Of a stretch of DNA of 64,000 nt, positions 12,449-25,400 are shown one piece after another. Position 1 is the first letter of the stretch. Each line of letters opens with the position of its first letter. A program made the position numbers and the translations under genes. This DNA comes from Cristatella mucedo. Lineage: Eukaryota; Bryozoa; Phylactolaemata; Cristatellidae. Below the pieces are notes generated by a model. It saw nothing but the letters and a program-made list of their open reading frames with translations, ran no database searches and was not told the DNA's origin. The stretch covers positions 1,400,001 through 1,464,000 of the forward strand of contig WPIO01000008.1 of NCBI GenBank assembly GCA_009760855.2, given 5' to 3'.

Positions 12449-15400
12449 CTAAAGGCAAGCGGGGCAAGCGCGTCAGATTCCTCGCATGCGTCGGGCGCGA
12501 AACGGAGACTCTAGTTTCCCGCTCTCTCCTTCCGAGGCTCCCGCAGCGTACGTCAAGACAGCGAGCGCGATTTTCTCTTTACGTGCACCGGCACATCCGG
12601 CCTAGCTCGGCTCAGGGCTCTTGCTTCGCACGCGCAGGCGCCTGGCGATTCTTGGCGACTTCCCGCCCGAGCTGCCGTCAGCCTGCTCACGCTAAAGCGT
12701 CCACGAGATAATAATAATAATAATAATAATATAATAATAATAATAATACTGCACTTGATAAAGCGCTCTCATAAAACTGAATTTCTTCCTAGGCGCTTAA
12801 CATTTGCTGCAAAGGGAAATGCAATTGAATGGTGAGTAATATAAGAATTCTGCAACGAACACGAACGCACGTTAGCGCGCTCTATGTCAGGAGGCGAGAA
12901 TTCGCTCAGGCACGCCTATTCTAGCGAGCTTTCAGGGTGAGGCCGGTCGAAGCGCCGACTAGGGAGCCTCGTTTTAATGAAACTCGTACGCCGATTGAAG
13001 GCTGGTTGGTGTCTAAAACCTGCCATCCCCACGCTTCAATTTAACAGTCAGAACGCTGCTTATCGCTGACTGTCGCAGGAATGCCAGAATGCAACGAGTG
13101 AAGGTCCACAGGCAGGCAATAGACCTCAGTGCGTGCACGAGAGTGCATCTCTGCGAATGCTCGCTTCGCGGGTCGCACTACGAGCTTCCAATGTAGCGGG
13201 TTCGGTCGCTTCGGTTTAGGGCCTTGGCGCGAGCGTGACGGCGGTTGCACGCGCTCACGCTCTGCGGCGGCGGTGGCGCACCGGCGGCGATGTGCGTCTC
13301 GAGCAGGGTCCACGACAGGCGATTCTCGCCGTGTATCTCGAGCGTGCCGCCGCGCTCCACGGCGACGAACTTCTGTCCGTGCGGCTGCACCTCGACGCCG
13401 TCCGTCGAGCGGCCGTACAGCTCGATCGTCGCTCTGCTGCGGTGGCGGCACGTCTCGGAGCCGATGTGCAGCTCGCCCGCGTCGCCGACGAGAACGTAGC
13501 GAGCGCGCAGCGAGATGTCGGTGCCGTCGTCAGCGAAGACGAGAATGCCTGCGGCGACGAAGCGGCGCCGGGTTCTCGACGGCGGCGGTGGCTCACTCTA
13601 GCGCGCGGACGCGGACGACGGAAGTGCGCCATTTTACCGCCGTTTCTGATCTCGATCGAGTGCACCGTGGCCGAGCTTCGGAGCAGCAGACGCTGGCCGC
13701 TGATGACCACGCGATTAGCGGCGTCGTGGCCCGGATTCCACGGCTGCAGACCGGCGATGGCGGTGGCGCATCCTTGGTGCGCTGAAACAAGGTCAAGCGG
13801 GCGGACTCGCGCGCTGCCGGGGCACCAGAGCCAGAATGCGACGCCCTCGCTCGCGTAGGGCTGTGGTGTAGTAGTAGTAGTGGTAATGGTAGCGGTAGTA
13901 GGTAGCGGTAGCGGTCGTAAGTAGTAGTAGCAGTAGTAGCAGTAGTAGCAGTAGTAGCAGCAGCAGCAGCTGTAGTAGTGGTAGCGGTAGTAGTAGCAGT
14001 AGTGGTAGCAGTACTAGGTAGTCTAAGTACGAGCGGCGGAGCGATACCGAGCTAGGCGAGGCGCCCAAACAAGCGAGTGGTGAGCGCTCTGAAAGCCCTC
14101 AAGGCCGAACATGCGCCGTCGTCTCTTCGTAAAAGGTGCTCTTACATCGCGGAGACCCTGTCGTGACGCCGCTTAGCCTGCGGCGACGCCAGCCTTGCAA
14201 AGAGCGCTCGCGAACGCGCGCTGCGGCGGCGCTTGCACAGTCGTGTGAATGTTTAAGAAACTGTGCTCGCGGCGCGAGCCACATTTTATCCTGGTTGGCG
14301 CGGCCGTAGGCCGGTGCAAAGCTGGTGGTGCGCCATATATGAGTTCGGCTGCTGTCTGCCCGTCGTTAGTTTTTATAGAATTTTAAGAACGCAAGGCTCA
14401 CGCGTCACTCGTATTTGTCGCACTTCGGCTGTGAGCACCGCTGTGAGAGCTGCATTAGCAGCCGGAGTTCCGTCCGGATGCGGACGCGGCAACGACTGCG
14501 TTGGTAGCAATAAACAAAAACTAAAATTTAATTCATTTTATAGCATCCAAAGAGAATTTAATATTAATTCAGACGCTTCACATATGCCACCGGGCTCGAG
14601 CTCACGACCTCGGCGAGACCTTGGTCGGTCGGGGCGAGCACCTTAACCGCTGTGCCCAACCAGCGCCCGGCTCGCTGTCACTTGCGCGGCTAGGCGCAAC
14701 GTTTCGAAGCGGGATGTGTGCAGCGCCGCCCGCCATCATTGTCTGGCGTCTCTTGTCCGACGCACGGCGGTCCCTTGCGCTCTCGGTTGTGAAACCGCTC
14801 GAGCACTAATGCTTCTCGCGCGAGAGAGCGAGCCCGCCGGCACGCGCTAGCCTTACCGAGCGGCGGAAAGGTCACCGCAGGCTGCGGCGGGTTCGTCCTG
14901 GGCGTATTAGGAGGCGGCTGCGTGCTCGCCGGCGGAGACGTCGCGGCAGGTGAAGCGTCGCCGCCGCCGCCGCCCGCCTGCGTCCACCGGCGGTCAGTCT
15001 GCTGATGGCCGCCTCCGTTCACGAGGGCGTACACCCAGTAGTAGACCGTATCTCCGGGTCTCACGGTCGCGTCCCTATTCTCGTGCACAAATCGTCCACC
15101 TGCGCACGCGCGCGGCGCCGAGCATCGAGGATTTCCGGCGCCGCCTCTGAGCGAGCGAGCGAGCGAGCGACGGCGGCGCACGACCGGCGGACAGCGCTCG
15201 GGGGCGGAGCTGCTGCGCTGCCGACAGTCCGCCTCGGTTGGGCGTGGCGCTCGGCGCCGCCGCCACGCGGTTCGCTGCTCTCACCCTGCGGCGAGACGTC
15301 CACGTTGTATTGGCCGGCCTGAACGCCCACCAGGGGCACGTTGATGCTGTAGTGATAGGCGATCAGCGTTAGGCCAGGCGTTGTGTCTGAAAAAGAATGG

Positions 15401-16642
15401 ACCGACAACTGCTCTCCTGCTGCCGACTATGGCTCATCCTTTCCAGCCGTCCTGAACTGCTACTTCCATGCTACTCACTACCTCAACTGCTCTCCTGACT
15501 CTGCTATGCTTTCCACTTTCTCTTTGTTTCGTGAAATGAAGTCTGTTGGCTACCGAATGCGTACCGAAAGCCGCTTAGGGTGCGAGTGCGCAATGCAAAA
15601 CTCTCCTGCGTAATACCCACACAGTCTTTGTGGCTTTGTGGATTTACAGATGGAGATACATTACACTGTAATGGGTAGCGATGGTTTCTGCGGGCGGGCA
15701 TGCACTTGGCATGTGCATCGCCGCTTGAGAGCTCAATTAAATCTAGAACCACGAGCTATACATTCGTGACGGAGCAGCGGCTAGAGCCGACGACCATCAG
15801 CAGGTGAGCACCGCACCCCAGGGTCAAACCAGGGCTCGGCCGTTCGTCGGCGAGATACGATCGCCGTTGGTCTGCCCTCCGTCACTTCCGGCAGCGCGCG
15901 GTGTGCAGCCCGAGCTGGCGATCACTCCCCTTTTTTTGCCACCAGCGGCGACGAAATCGACGCTCGAAGTACATGCCCGCCGGAAGTACATGCCAGCCGG
16001 AGCGCTCTGCCGCTCTGCGCTCACGCCGCCGGCCCTGGGTCCTTGGGCCCGGGTGTATGCTGGTGCTCGTACTTTACTATCCAGGTCGCGGGCTCGGCTC
16101 CCGCCGCAGCAGGCGCTCCGATATAACCTACCTGCTCACTTCGCGGTCAATACGCGGCCAACGTTTGCCTTATGTCCTCTTTTTACTTCACTTTTACGCG
16201 TACGCTCAAAGCGCAGCGGCCAGAGTCGAGCGAGCGAGCGAGCCCGCACGCGCCACGTGACGCATTATCCCTCCGCGCCCGCCCCTTCCCTGACTGTACC
16301 GCCGCGGCTCTCTCGCCGGCGTTCGGCGGGCGCGCGCGGAGACGCCGCTCGCAGCCGAGCAAAGACGCGAGGCATCGGGCGCGCGCGAGCAGATGTCGCC
16401 GCCTGGCGCTCGGCGGCTGCAAAGCGCTCGGCGGCGGCGGCGGCGACCCGCGGGGCAACGACGGCGCTGCGCTCGACTCTCTGCCGCCGCCACTTGCCAG
16501 TAATCTCGAAGCGTATTCCTTTCGGCTGGAGGATGCTTATCTGCGGCGTCGGCAGCGCGTACGGCGCTGCCGCGACCGTGCCAATTAGCAGAAGCAGCAG
16601 CAGCGTCGGCAGCGCCGCGAAGCACCAGAGCTGCGCACTCAT
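1919..16642 (-). CDS. CBM39-G8 CEMIP/TMEM2-like secreted protein, 3' end missing
   Basis: Seventeen minus-strand exons join in phase with no stop, giving about 845 residues from the ATG at 16642. Exons: 16642-16498, 15386-15285, 15099-14857, 13781-13638, 13548-13282, 12448-12299, 12166-11994, 11823-11614, 10320-10109, 7701-7632, 4920-4792, 4472-4384, 4202-4074, 3943-3908, 3793-3629, 3311-3122, 2000-1919. Order: signal peptide, CBM39 (beta-1,3-glucan-binding type), low-complexity linker, G8 domain, then the long parallel-beta-helix core of CEMIP/TMEM2, whose vertebrate members depolymerise hyaluronan. Intron 1 uses a GC donor; all others are GT-AG. No membrane segment follows the signal peptide, so secretion is inferred. 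The last exon ends in phase 1, and no continuation of the family's C-terminus is visible at 1-1918, so the remainder should lie left of the window. Family assignment is strong; the substrate is not shown by the sequence. Confidence 0.9.
2001..3121 (-). other. CEMIP-like intron 16, with AT-rich block
   Basis: No coding similarity. 2640-2875 is strongly AT-rich with an (ATT)n run at 2822-2841; 2150-2530 is GC-rich with frames on both strands that look like composition effects. Confidence 0.7.
4241..4272. repeat. 32-bp perfect palindrome
   Basis: CGCACCTAGCGGCAGC followed directly by its reverse complement, in CEMIP-like intron 12, which is only about 180 bp long (4383-4203). Confidence 0.92.
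4921..7631 (-). other. CEMIP-like intron 10
   Basis: A 2.7-kb intron between exons 10 and 11. It holds one SINE (6735-6845) and otherwise unremarkable mixed sequence. I found no missing exon: exons 10 and 11 join in phase 0 and are adjacent in the family. Confidence 0.75.
6735..6845 (+). mobile_element. tRNA-like SINE with L2-type tail
   Basis: A degraded head with a B-box-like segment (gaggtcgtgggcttgagtcc) is followed by aagcgcctgaataaagagtc, agttctcttagggagctata and caaatgagtta. The 3' half matches the tail of the L2-like LINEs in this window. Confidence 0.6.
8505..8625 (-). mobile_element. L2-like LINE/SINE 3' tail
   Basis: AATAATAATA repeats, then gcgccctcagagaactcgca, tttctaggcgctttaaattt and ggaagcactatcgaac. 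This is the shared 3' tail of the L2-like family, in CEMIP-like intron 9. No coding part remains. Confidence 0.65.
8992..9109. repeat. 17-bp minisatellite, about 7 copies
   Basis: Near-identical tandem copies of CGGCTCGCTCCTACTTC in CEMIP-like intron 9. Confidence 0.95.
9750..9828 (-). pseudogene. tRNA-Ser-like pseudogene or SINE head
   Basis: On the minus strand the element starts GTCGTGGCCGAGTGGCTAAG, which has a perfect A box (TGGCCGAGTGG) and the 5' end typical of eukaryotic tRNA-Ser. It ends with a perfect B box (GGTTCGATTCC) before CTGCCGACAGC. The middle is replaced by a repeated, self-complementary TTCGA-rich stretch, so no normal anticodon arm forms, and the acceptor ends do not pair over 7 bp. 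It is not expected to make a functional tRNA. Confidence 0.6.
10370..11304. repeat. 14-bp minisatellite, about 66 copies
   Basis: Tandem units of the form AGCCCCTCGCGCTC with three recurring variants (CGCGCTC, CGAGCTC and CGCGCTTC). The array lies in CEMIP-like intron 8, and its end is about 50 bp from the acceptor of exon 9. Its length (14 bp, not a multiple of 3 per unit) still leaves a 375-codon open frame on the plus strand, because the CTC/GAG units contain no stops; this frame is not a gene. Confidence 0.95.
11888..11920. repeat. 14-bp stem hairpin in CEMIP-like intron 7
   Basis: GGTCGAGCGTTCTT and AAGAACGCTCGACC flank a 5-nt loop (CGGTC). The stem is perfect and sits within a 170-bp intron. 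Confidence 0.9.
12706..12850 (-). mobile_element. L2-like LINE/SINE 3' tail
   Basis: (ATA)n at 12708-12750 followed by gataaagcgctctcataaaa and ttcctaggcgcttaacattt. Same tail family, in CEMIP-like intron 5. Confidence 0.65.
13282..13781 (-). CDS. Exons 4-5: G8 domain
   Basis: Exon 4 encodes GLQPWNPGHDAANRVVISGQ and SSATVHSIEIRNGG. Exon 5 encodes a ladder of short beta strands including RYVLVGDAGELHIGSETC, RATIELYGRSTDG and GGTLEIHGENRLSWTLLETH. This is the G8 module, which carries conserved glycines and is shared by CEMIP, TMEM2 and PKHD1 proteins. The order and spacing follow vertebrate CEMIP closely (QPWNPGHD, SSATV, GG, GELH, LHG..LSWT). Exon 4 starts with a Cys-containing segment equivalent to the mature N-terminus of vertebrate CEMIP, so the CBM39 part is an addition in front of a complete family start. 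Confidence 0.92.
13865..14020. repeat. Imperfect (GTA)n/(GCA)n trinucleotide tract
   Basis: About 150 bp of GTAGTAGTAG units with interspersed GTAGCG and CAGCAG variants. On the minus strand it is a CTA/CTG-rich pyrimidine-leaning tract about 85-240 nt upstream of the exon 4 acceptor of the CEMIP-like gene. Confidence 0.9.
14525..14675 (-). mobile_element. tRNA-like SINE with L2-type tail
   Basis: The best-preserved head of the family. On the minus strand it reads GCTGGTTGGGCACAGCGGTT AAGGTGCTCG, a B box GTGAGCTCGAGCCC, then GCATATGTGAAGCGTCTGAA and the L2-type tail. It lies in CEMIP-like intron 3. Confidence 0.65.
14857..16642 (-). CDS. Exons 1-3: signal peptide, CBM39 domain and linker
   Basis: Exon 1 begins MSAQLWCFAALPTLLLLLLI, a clear signal peptide, with cleavage probably after the Ala-rich stretch near residue 26. 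It runs into PYALPTPQISILQPKGIRFE, which fits the first strands of the CBM39 domain of arthropod and mollusc beta-1,3-glucan-recognition proteins. Exon 2 carries LIAYHYSINVPLVGVQAGQY and exon 3 carries NRDATVRPGDTVYYWVYALV and QQTDRRWT, the expected later strands. About 40 residues rich in Gly, Pro, Thr and Ser follow and end at FPPLG. In known proteins CBM39 usually precedes a GH16-like glucanase fold; here the next exon is G8. The exon 3 to exon 4 junction is phase 1 to phase 1 (G plus CG), which argues that both halves belong to one transcript. Confidence 0.88.
15420..15675 (+). mobile_element. LINE-B 3' fragment in CEMIP-like intron 1
   Basis: The plus-strand frame reads LNCYFHATHYLNCSPDSAML and GYRMRTESRLGCECAMQNSP, with a stop, UTR and a short ACATTACACT tail. 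It is nearly colinear with the copy at 1071-1335, suggesting recent activity of this family. Confidence 0.75.
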
Positions 16643-19480
<2,838 letters not shown>

Positions 19481-22400
19481 TCAAGATCCAGGTGATCCGG
19501 GGGCATGCTTGTCCATTTCCCGTTCTTTAGATGTTACCAATCTGTGCATGAGGACCAAGTGCACACGGCAGTGCTGGAGGCAGTCGGGACTGCTAAATAT
19601 CTGCTCCCTACTCCACCCGTCAGGCAGAGTCACGTAGCAAATCAGTAGCTCCTACAAGCGAACGACCATGGTTTGCCTTATTTGGAAACCAGCTTTATAA
19701 GAGAAGGCAGCTATACATCGCACAAGTTAGCCAGCCATGCTATGAGTATAACAGTAAAGGGGGGACAATTCAACACAATATAGGAGCCTGCAGAGGGCAT
19801 CCACTGCATTCCCAGCTCAAAAAAGTCACAAGCTCCATCAAAGCACTGGCTTTACTGACCTTATTCACATTTTCCGTTACTCTGTTTACGCCAGCTAAGC
19901 TGGGCCAGGTCCACGATCTGCCGACACCAAAAGCTGAGGATGGAGACAGAGTGGTGACATCCACTGGTACAACAATGACCGAATAACTGGCATGGTAGTA
20001 CGGAGGACCAGCCTTGTAGACGACTGAAACAGCAACAGCACAAGGAATCTTAGCAGAGCTGCGTCCAGCATATTCCTTTATGCACTTCACAGCAAATGCA
20101 TACTAGCCATGCACCGCTAGCTCGCAATAACTGCACGGGCAACCATCTCAGGTGGAAAGTGGGTTATGCAGAAAACTCAAGCTCAAGAAAGCTCAATATG
20201 TTGCCTTATCAGAAGCAGGCAACCCAGGCTTATGCAACTGCTGGCACCCTCAAAATTTACCTGAAACATCACTGATACACAAGACATTGGACACCGTATA
20301 CCGATGGATCGCAAAGCACCTAAGCAAGCCCTTAAACCTAATGCTCTCCTAACGTTGCCGTGACTAATAACCATTACCTCATGAGCACACACATAAAAAA
20401 CCATTACACAGAGCATTGACACGGTAATCTGGGCTGACACACATGGCAGACAAGCGCAGTTGTGCGATATGACTGCATGCAGCTTGCTCACCGAAGTCAA
20501 CGCCGAAGCGGAGGCCATCGCGTGGCACCCAGCCCTTGCTTCGCAGATAATGGTATGCAACGTAGCGAGGCACAAATCTAGGTTGTCCTGTGCACATTGT
20601 CTGCCACAGTGAGCCTAAATCCAATGCCTGGGAGCGGCAGGCGGCATCGGAGCCGCAAGAGTTATCCCTCTCGGCAGCGCTGTGTAGTTCCTCAGAGGCA
20701 GGATTACGCTGGTCTATGAATGAGCCATGTGCAGACGGTGACGGGTCCCGGGAATTGCAGCCGCGAGTGTGCATCACTTTCAAACAGCCGAGTCCATATG
20801 CGAGGAAAAAAGCCTACAAATGCAGGCGCAGGCAATCATGGATACCAAGTGTGCAACGAAATGGATGGAGGTGCACACGGCAAAAGGTAGTGTGCTGCTG
20901 GCATGCCGATCTAAGAAGTAACGTCAAGCAAATGGTTATAATTGTCAGGACAATCTAATACTTGTTTGAGGTACCTTCCAAAAGACAAGCATGCTAGAAA
21001 TAGAATCGAAAGTTCGGAGGACTTCCACAATAAAGAAAAAATAAAACATGCAAACCAAGCCTGACCCAGTTGTAGACAGAAATAACCTGATTAAAATAAA
21101 AAATTTACCTATCTCTGCACCATATGCAATTTGCATCCCAACATGTTGAATCTTGGTAAATCGAGGTACATTTGTGAAGCTTGTTAAGATGCATGCTTCA
21201 TTTTCAGTGTAGTTTGTAAATTCTGTAACTAGGCCAACAGTTAACACGTCAGACTAAAAGTTCAAATTTGAGTTCAGCACATACGGACACTGCAAAGATT
21301 TCTGATTTCGGTCGGATATGTTTTGCTGCACAAGTCTACGATTGCAGAAAATAAAACTCCAGGACGTTTGATGACACGTAGAGCAAAATTTATCATCAAG
21401 CTACACCAAAAATAAAGCCTTTCAAAAGTCACAAGCATACACGTCAATAAGCTTCACAAATGTACCTCGACTTACCAAGTTTCAACATGTTGGGTTGGAA
21501 GTCGCACATGATGAAGGATCGGTAAATTTTTATTTGTATATGTGGTGCTTACGTTTTTTTTTTATCCGGGCCAGACATGCTTTGCATATTCATTTTATCT
21601 TTTACGTGGAAGTCGTCAGAACTTCCGATCCCATTTCTAACAGGCTTGTCTTTTGAAAGGTACCCCAAAAACAAATATTCGACTGTCCTGCCAATTTTAT
21701 AGGGATTTTCTTGACGTTAGCCATTAACTCACATGTGATAAAGCTAAAATCCCAAGGCACAATAATAGGGCTAATAGAACCGATGCAAAGACTCAGTTTC
21801 ACTCAGAACAAATGAAGACCTAGCCTATAATGAGACTGCAAAGAGAAAAAGGGTCGGCCAGCCATCAAATGAAGGAAGCAGTCGCAATAATCAGTAAAAT
21901 ATTGAAAATGGCATCTCTACAAAAAAATTGCCTGCAAGAAAGGATATAATTCAAGAAATTTGTCCAGGATTAAATGGTACTATGATTACTAGTGCTCTGA
22001 TAGACACGTGCCATTCAGCTTATCAGGTTTCGGCAAGTTTACTCAAGGCTACTACTACTGATGAATCAATGGCAAGGCTGATGTCAAGGCAACAGTAAAA
22101 ACAATGAAATGCAAACTGTAGATAAAATGGCAGTGGGCACTATAGAGTGGCAGATGAGTTAACACACATGCAATTATTTATTTTTGTATTTCTTATGTTT
22201 ATTCTAGAAAGTTTTGTATTGTGTACTCGAAGCCTAAGCAGCATTCGCTGCACAATCGGTAGCCAACGGCCCAAACAGCACACAGCGAGGAAGAAATAGA
22301 AAGTATAGCCCAAGTACTAAATTAGCTGGGTGTCAGTCGTAGGCGTAAATTTCAGAGAAGCAGCAGTAAAGGACAGTTACAAATAGGTTTATGCAGCACG

Positions 22401-25400
22401 AGAAAGACAGCCCAGTACGTAATGTGCTCGCTCTTCACGAGCAAAATCATGGACTCGAATCCTACAGTGGGTGATCCTGCATTGCCAACTGCAAGCAGTG
22501 GTGATAGCCGTTAAGGATCTTCTGCTGGTAAGCAAATGAGGCTGTTAAATCAGCTGGTATTTATTTATTATTTAAAAAGGTAGCATTGCTGCATGAGAAA
22601 TGTTAAAACCAACTTCACTATCTACGGCTGAAGCAGCCAAAAAAAAGCACCCCCCTTGATTAAGAACTGCAGGCAAACGCTGCCACACAGCCTGCTGCAC
22701 ATGCGACTTGCATGAGGTGCCAAGGTGCAAAAGAATTTTGAGTCACGTTACTGACGCCAAGCAGGGCTCCGAGGCTGCTACTGGCGTGGTGGGCGGTCAA
22801 GTTATCGCCCGTGAAGCCTAGACAGACAGACAGCATCGTCACTCTGTCCCCGGACCTTTGTAGCTACGCACACGTCCAGCTTGCTATGAATGCTGACCGA
22901 ATGCGTCCGAAAACGCGGTTTCCAAAAGGAAAAAGGAAAAAGCGCAAAGCGTCCCGCGCGATCACGCAGCGACTGCCGACGGGGCGGACCGAACCTTCGC
23001 CGGGGACCGGTCTCAGTGGCCATAGACACGAACGAGGGGCAAAGCGCATCGCAGCGGCGCCTGCGCCAAGGTGGCGGCGCCCGATCTCGGCAGTCGACTT
23101 CAGCCGCGCGAGCCAGAGCAAGCAGCCGCGCGAGCCGACGCAGCGCGCGCTCGGCGCTGCCACCTGCCTCTTCCAGCAGCAGCTCGAGATGCTCGTGAAT
23201 GACGGCTCTGCGCGGTCGACCCTCAGCGCCGCCGTCCTCGTCCTCGCCGCTTCCGACGCCGCTGCCCGGCTCGGCGGCACAGGCTCGTTCGTCGCCTGAC
23301 TCGCTTCCTGTCACCGTCGGCAGGACGCTGCCGAGCTGGCTGCTGCTGCTGCGCATCAGGGCACCAGCGGCGGCGGCACGATGAGACGGAGGAAGAGTCG
23401 CAGCCGCCGGGGCGGCCGAGGCGACGTCCGAGACCCGCGGCGACGGTGGCACGAAGGCAGCAGCCACGCCCACAGCAGAGTCTGCAGGCTGCACTCGTTC
23501 GGATTCGCGAGGAATCCAGGCGCTGCTGCTGCTGCTGTCCTCGGCGGCTGCTCCGCGCGCACCGCCGCGAGCGGCACAGCCACTGGCGTCCAGCACGAGC
23601 GCGACATCAGCGGGCTGATGTCCCGCTGATGCCCCAAAGCCGCCGAGACCGGCCGCCTTCGGTGAGCCGGCTGCAGCAGCCGCCTCGTCGTCTGCACTGC
23701 CGAACCAAAAGCCCACGTCAGCGTCCATGCGCTCCCACGAGTCGGCGGCTTCACTGGTTCCGGTCAGCAGCTGGTCAGGGCTGCTCGCTGACGCGTCGGC
23801 AGTCTCGCGACTGCAGGCGCTGCTCTCTGCGAGCCGGCTTCCTTCGCCACCCAATCGCATTGCAGCAGCAGCAGCAGCGCAAACGCCGCTCTGGGTGCCT
23901 GGTCTCCGAGCGGCAGTGCGACTGTCATCGCTGCCCGCCAAGCTCGCGGAGGCTGCGACCTCGGTCAGCGCGGCGGAAGTGCAGGGGCCGGACGGTCGAA
24001 CGACGAAGAATGGCTGAGAACATGCGAGAGACCTCAACGACACCGGCTCCGACGGACCGGCACAGCCCCGAGCGACGGAGCCGACAAACGTTCGCCTCGA
24101 GTAGCTGCAACGATTGACGATACCGCACTTTTTCCTTTTTGCTTTGGCACTGGACAGCAACGAAAGAATTATTCAGGCAAACCCCTCCACGACGGTTGAT
24201 CGTGTGGTCACGTGACGGCACATCGAGTGCGAGTAACGTCGAAGGGCTCGGATGCGCGGGCACGTGCTTCGTGAGCACCCGCTCGGTCAGCACTTTGCAT
24301 TCAGCGGTCTATTAATTCCCCTTTAGACTCTAGATCACAAGTCCCTAGCTGCGATGGGCAAATCTTCATGCAATGAAACCAACTAGCTTGACACATACCA
24401 AAAAGGGGTCACAGCCCACAGGTCTCAACTGAGCGGACAGAATAAAAAACCAATCGACGCCTGCCAGTTTGACTTTCCGTCGAAGTCCCATTATCACCGG
24501 CCTTAATACTATGGCTACAACCGGGCTTCCCTATCGACAAAGGAAATCATGTAGACAGTGGCTTTTGTCGACACCATCGTTGAGGCAGCAAGAGAGCTGG
24601 CAGCAGGCAGCTACTCAATTCTGCAGCTTCAGCATCTGCAAATCTGCACGACTGAATCACGTGTTCTCGAGAGCACGAAAGCCCCTTAGCAACACAAATG
24701 CTTGCATACAACCGACCGACACCCACAAATCAAGATGAAATAAAAAGACTTTAAAATTTCAAGATTCGAGATAAAGGTCCCACTGTCAAAAATCCCACCT
24801 GGGGCTGGAGGTGCAATTTTTGAAGATTTCAATTGAATTAAGGACTCTTGCACCTTGGAGAGTTATTGATAAGGAGGTCCACTGCTACAGAGCCTTGGAT
24901 GCACAAACGATCGATTGACCACATATAATTAATTCGTAGTGCCCTGGGAGAACTTAATCTCTATCCAGGCGATTGACATACCCTGAAGAGCTCGAGTTTA
25001 CGACCTCGGTCGTCATGGGCAAGCACCTTAGCCCTGAGCCAAACTACACACAGCATGCAGATGGGTGAAAGACTGATTTTGTTCTAACAAACAACTAACA
25101 AGACATGGCTTGCTGCACAGGCACCCATTGCATCACAATTAGCACTAGCCGACGACATCAATGACCACAAGCAGTTAAAGAAATGTGAAAAGACTCTTGT
25201 ACGACTACTCAGAAGCCAATTCAATACACTATACAAGTCAGACAGCTCGATCTGCTGAACATCTGGTCAATAGCCACAAAGGCCCTCTGTAGTTCGTAAG
25301 ATCTAAAGACTGTGGCTGCAGCTACGATCTCTATAATTAGCCCAATATGCTCTTTATCATCAAGTCCTAAAGAGAGCATCCAGTCCATAGTCATAGAAAA

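Noticed and set aside
22752-22817. Candidate TSEN2 exon reading FTGDNLTAHHASSSLGALLG
   Set aside because: Phase would fit, but the true continuation AFFLAYGLGCLKV was found at 20813 and matches Sen2 much better.
23446-24117. 223-codon plus-strand open frame over the TSEN2 central region
   Set aside because: Antisense of the TSEN2 frame; Arg/Ser-rich because the sense strand is Ala/Ser/acidic.
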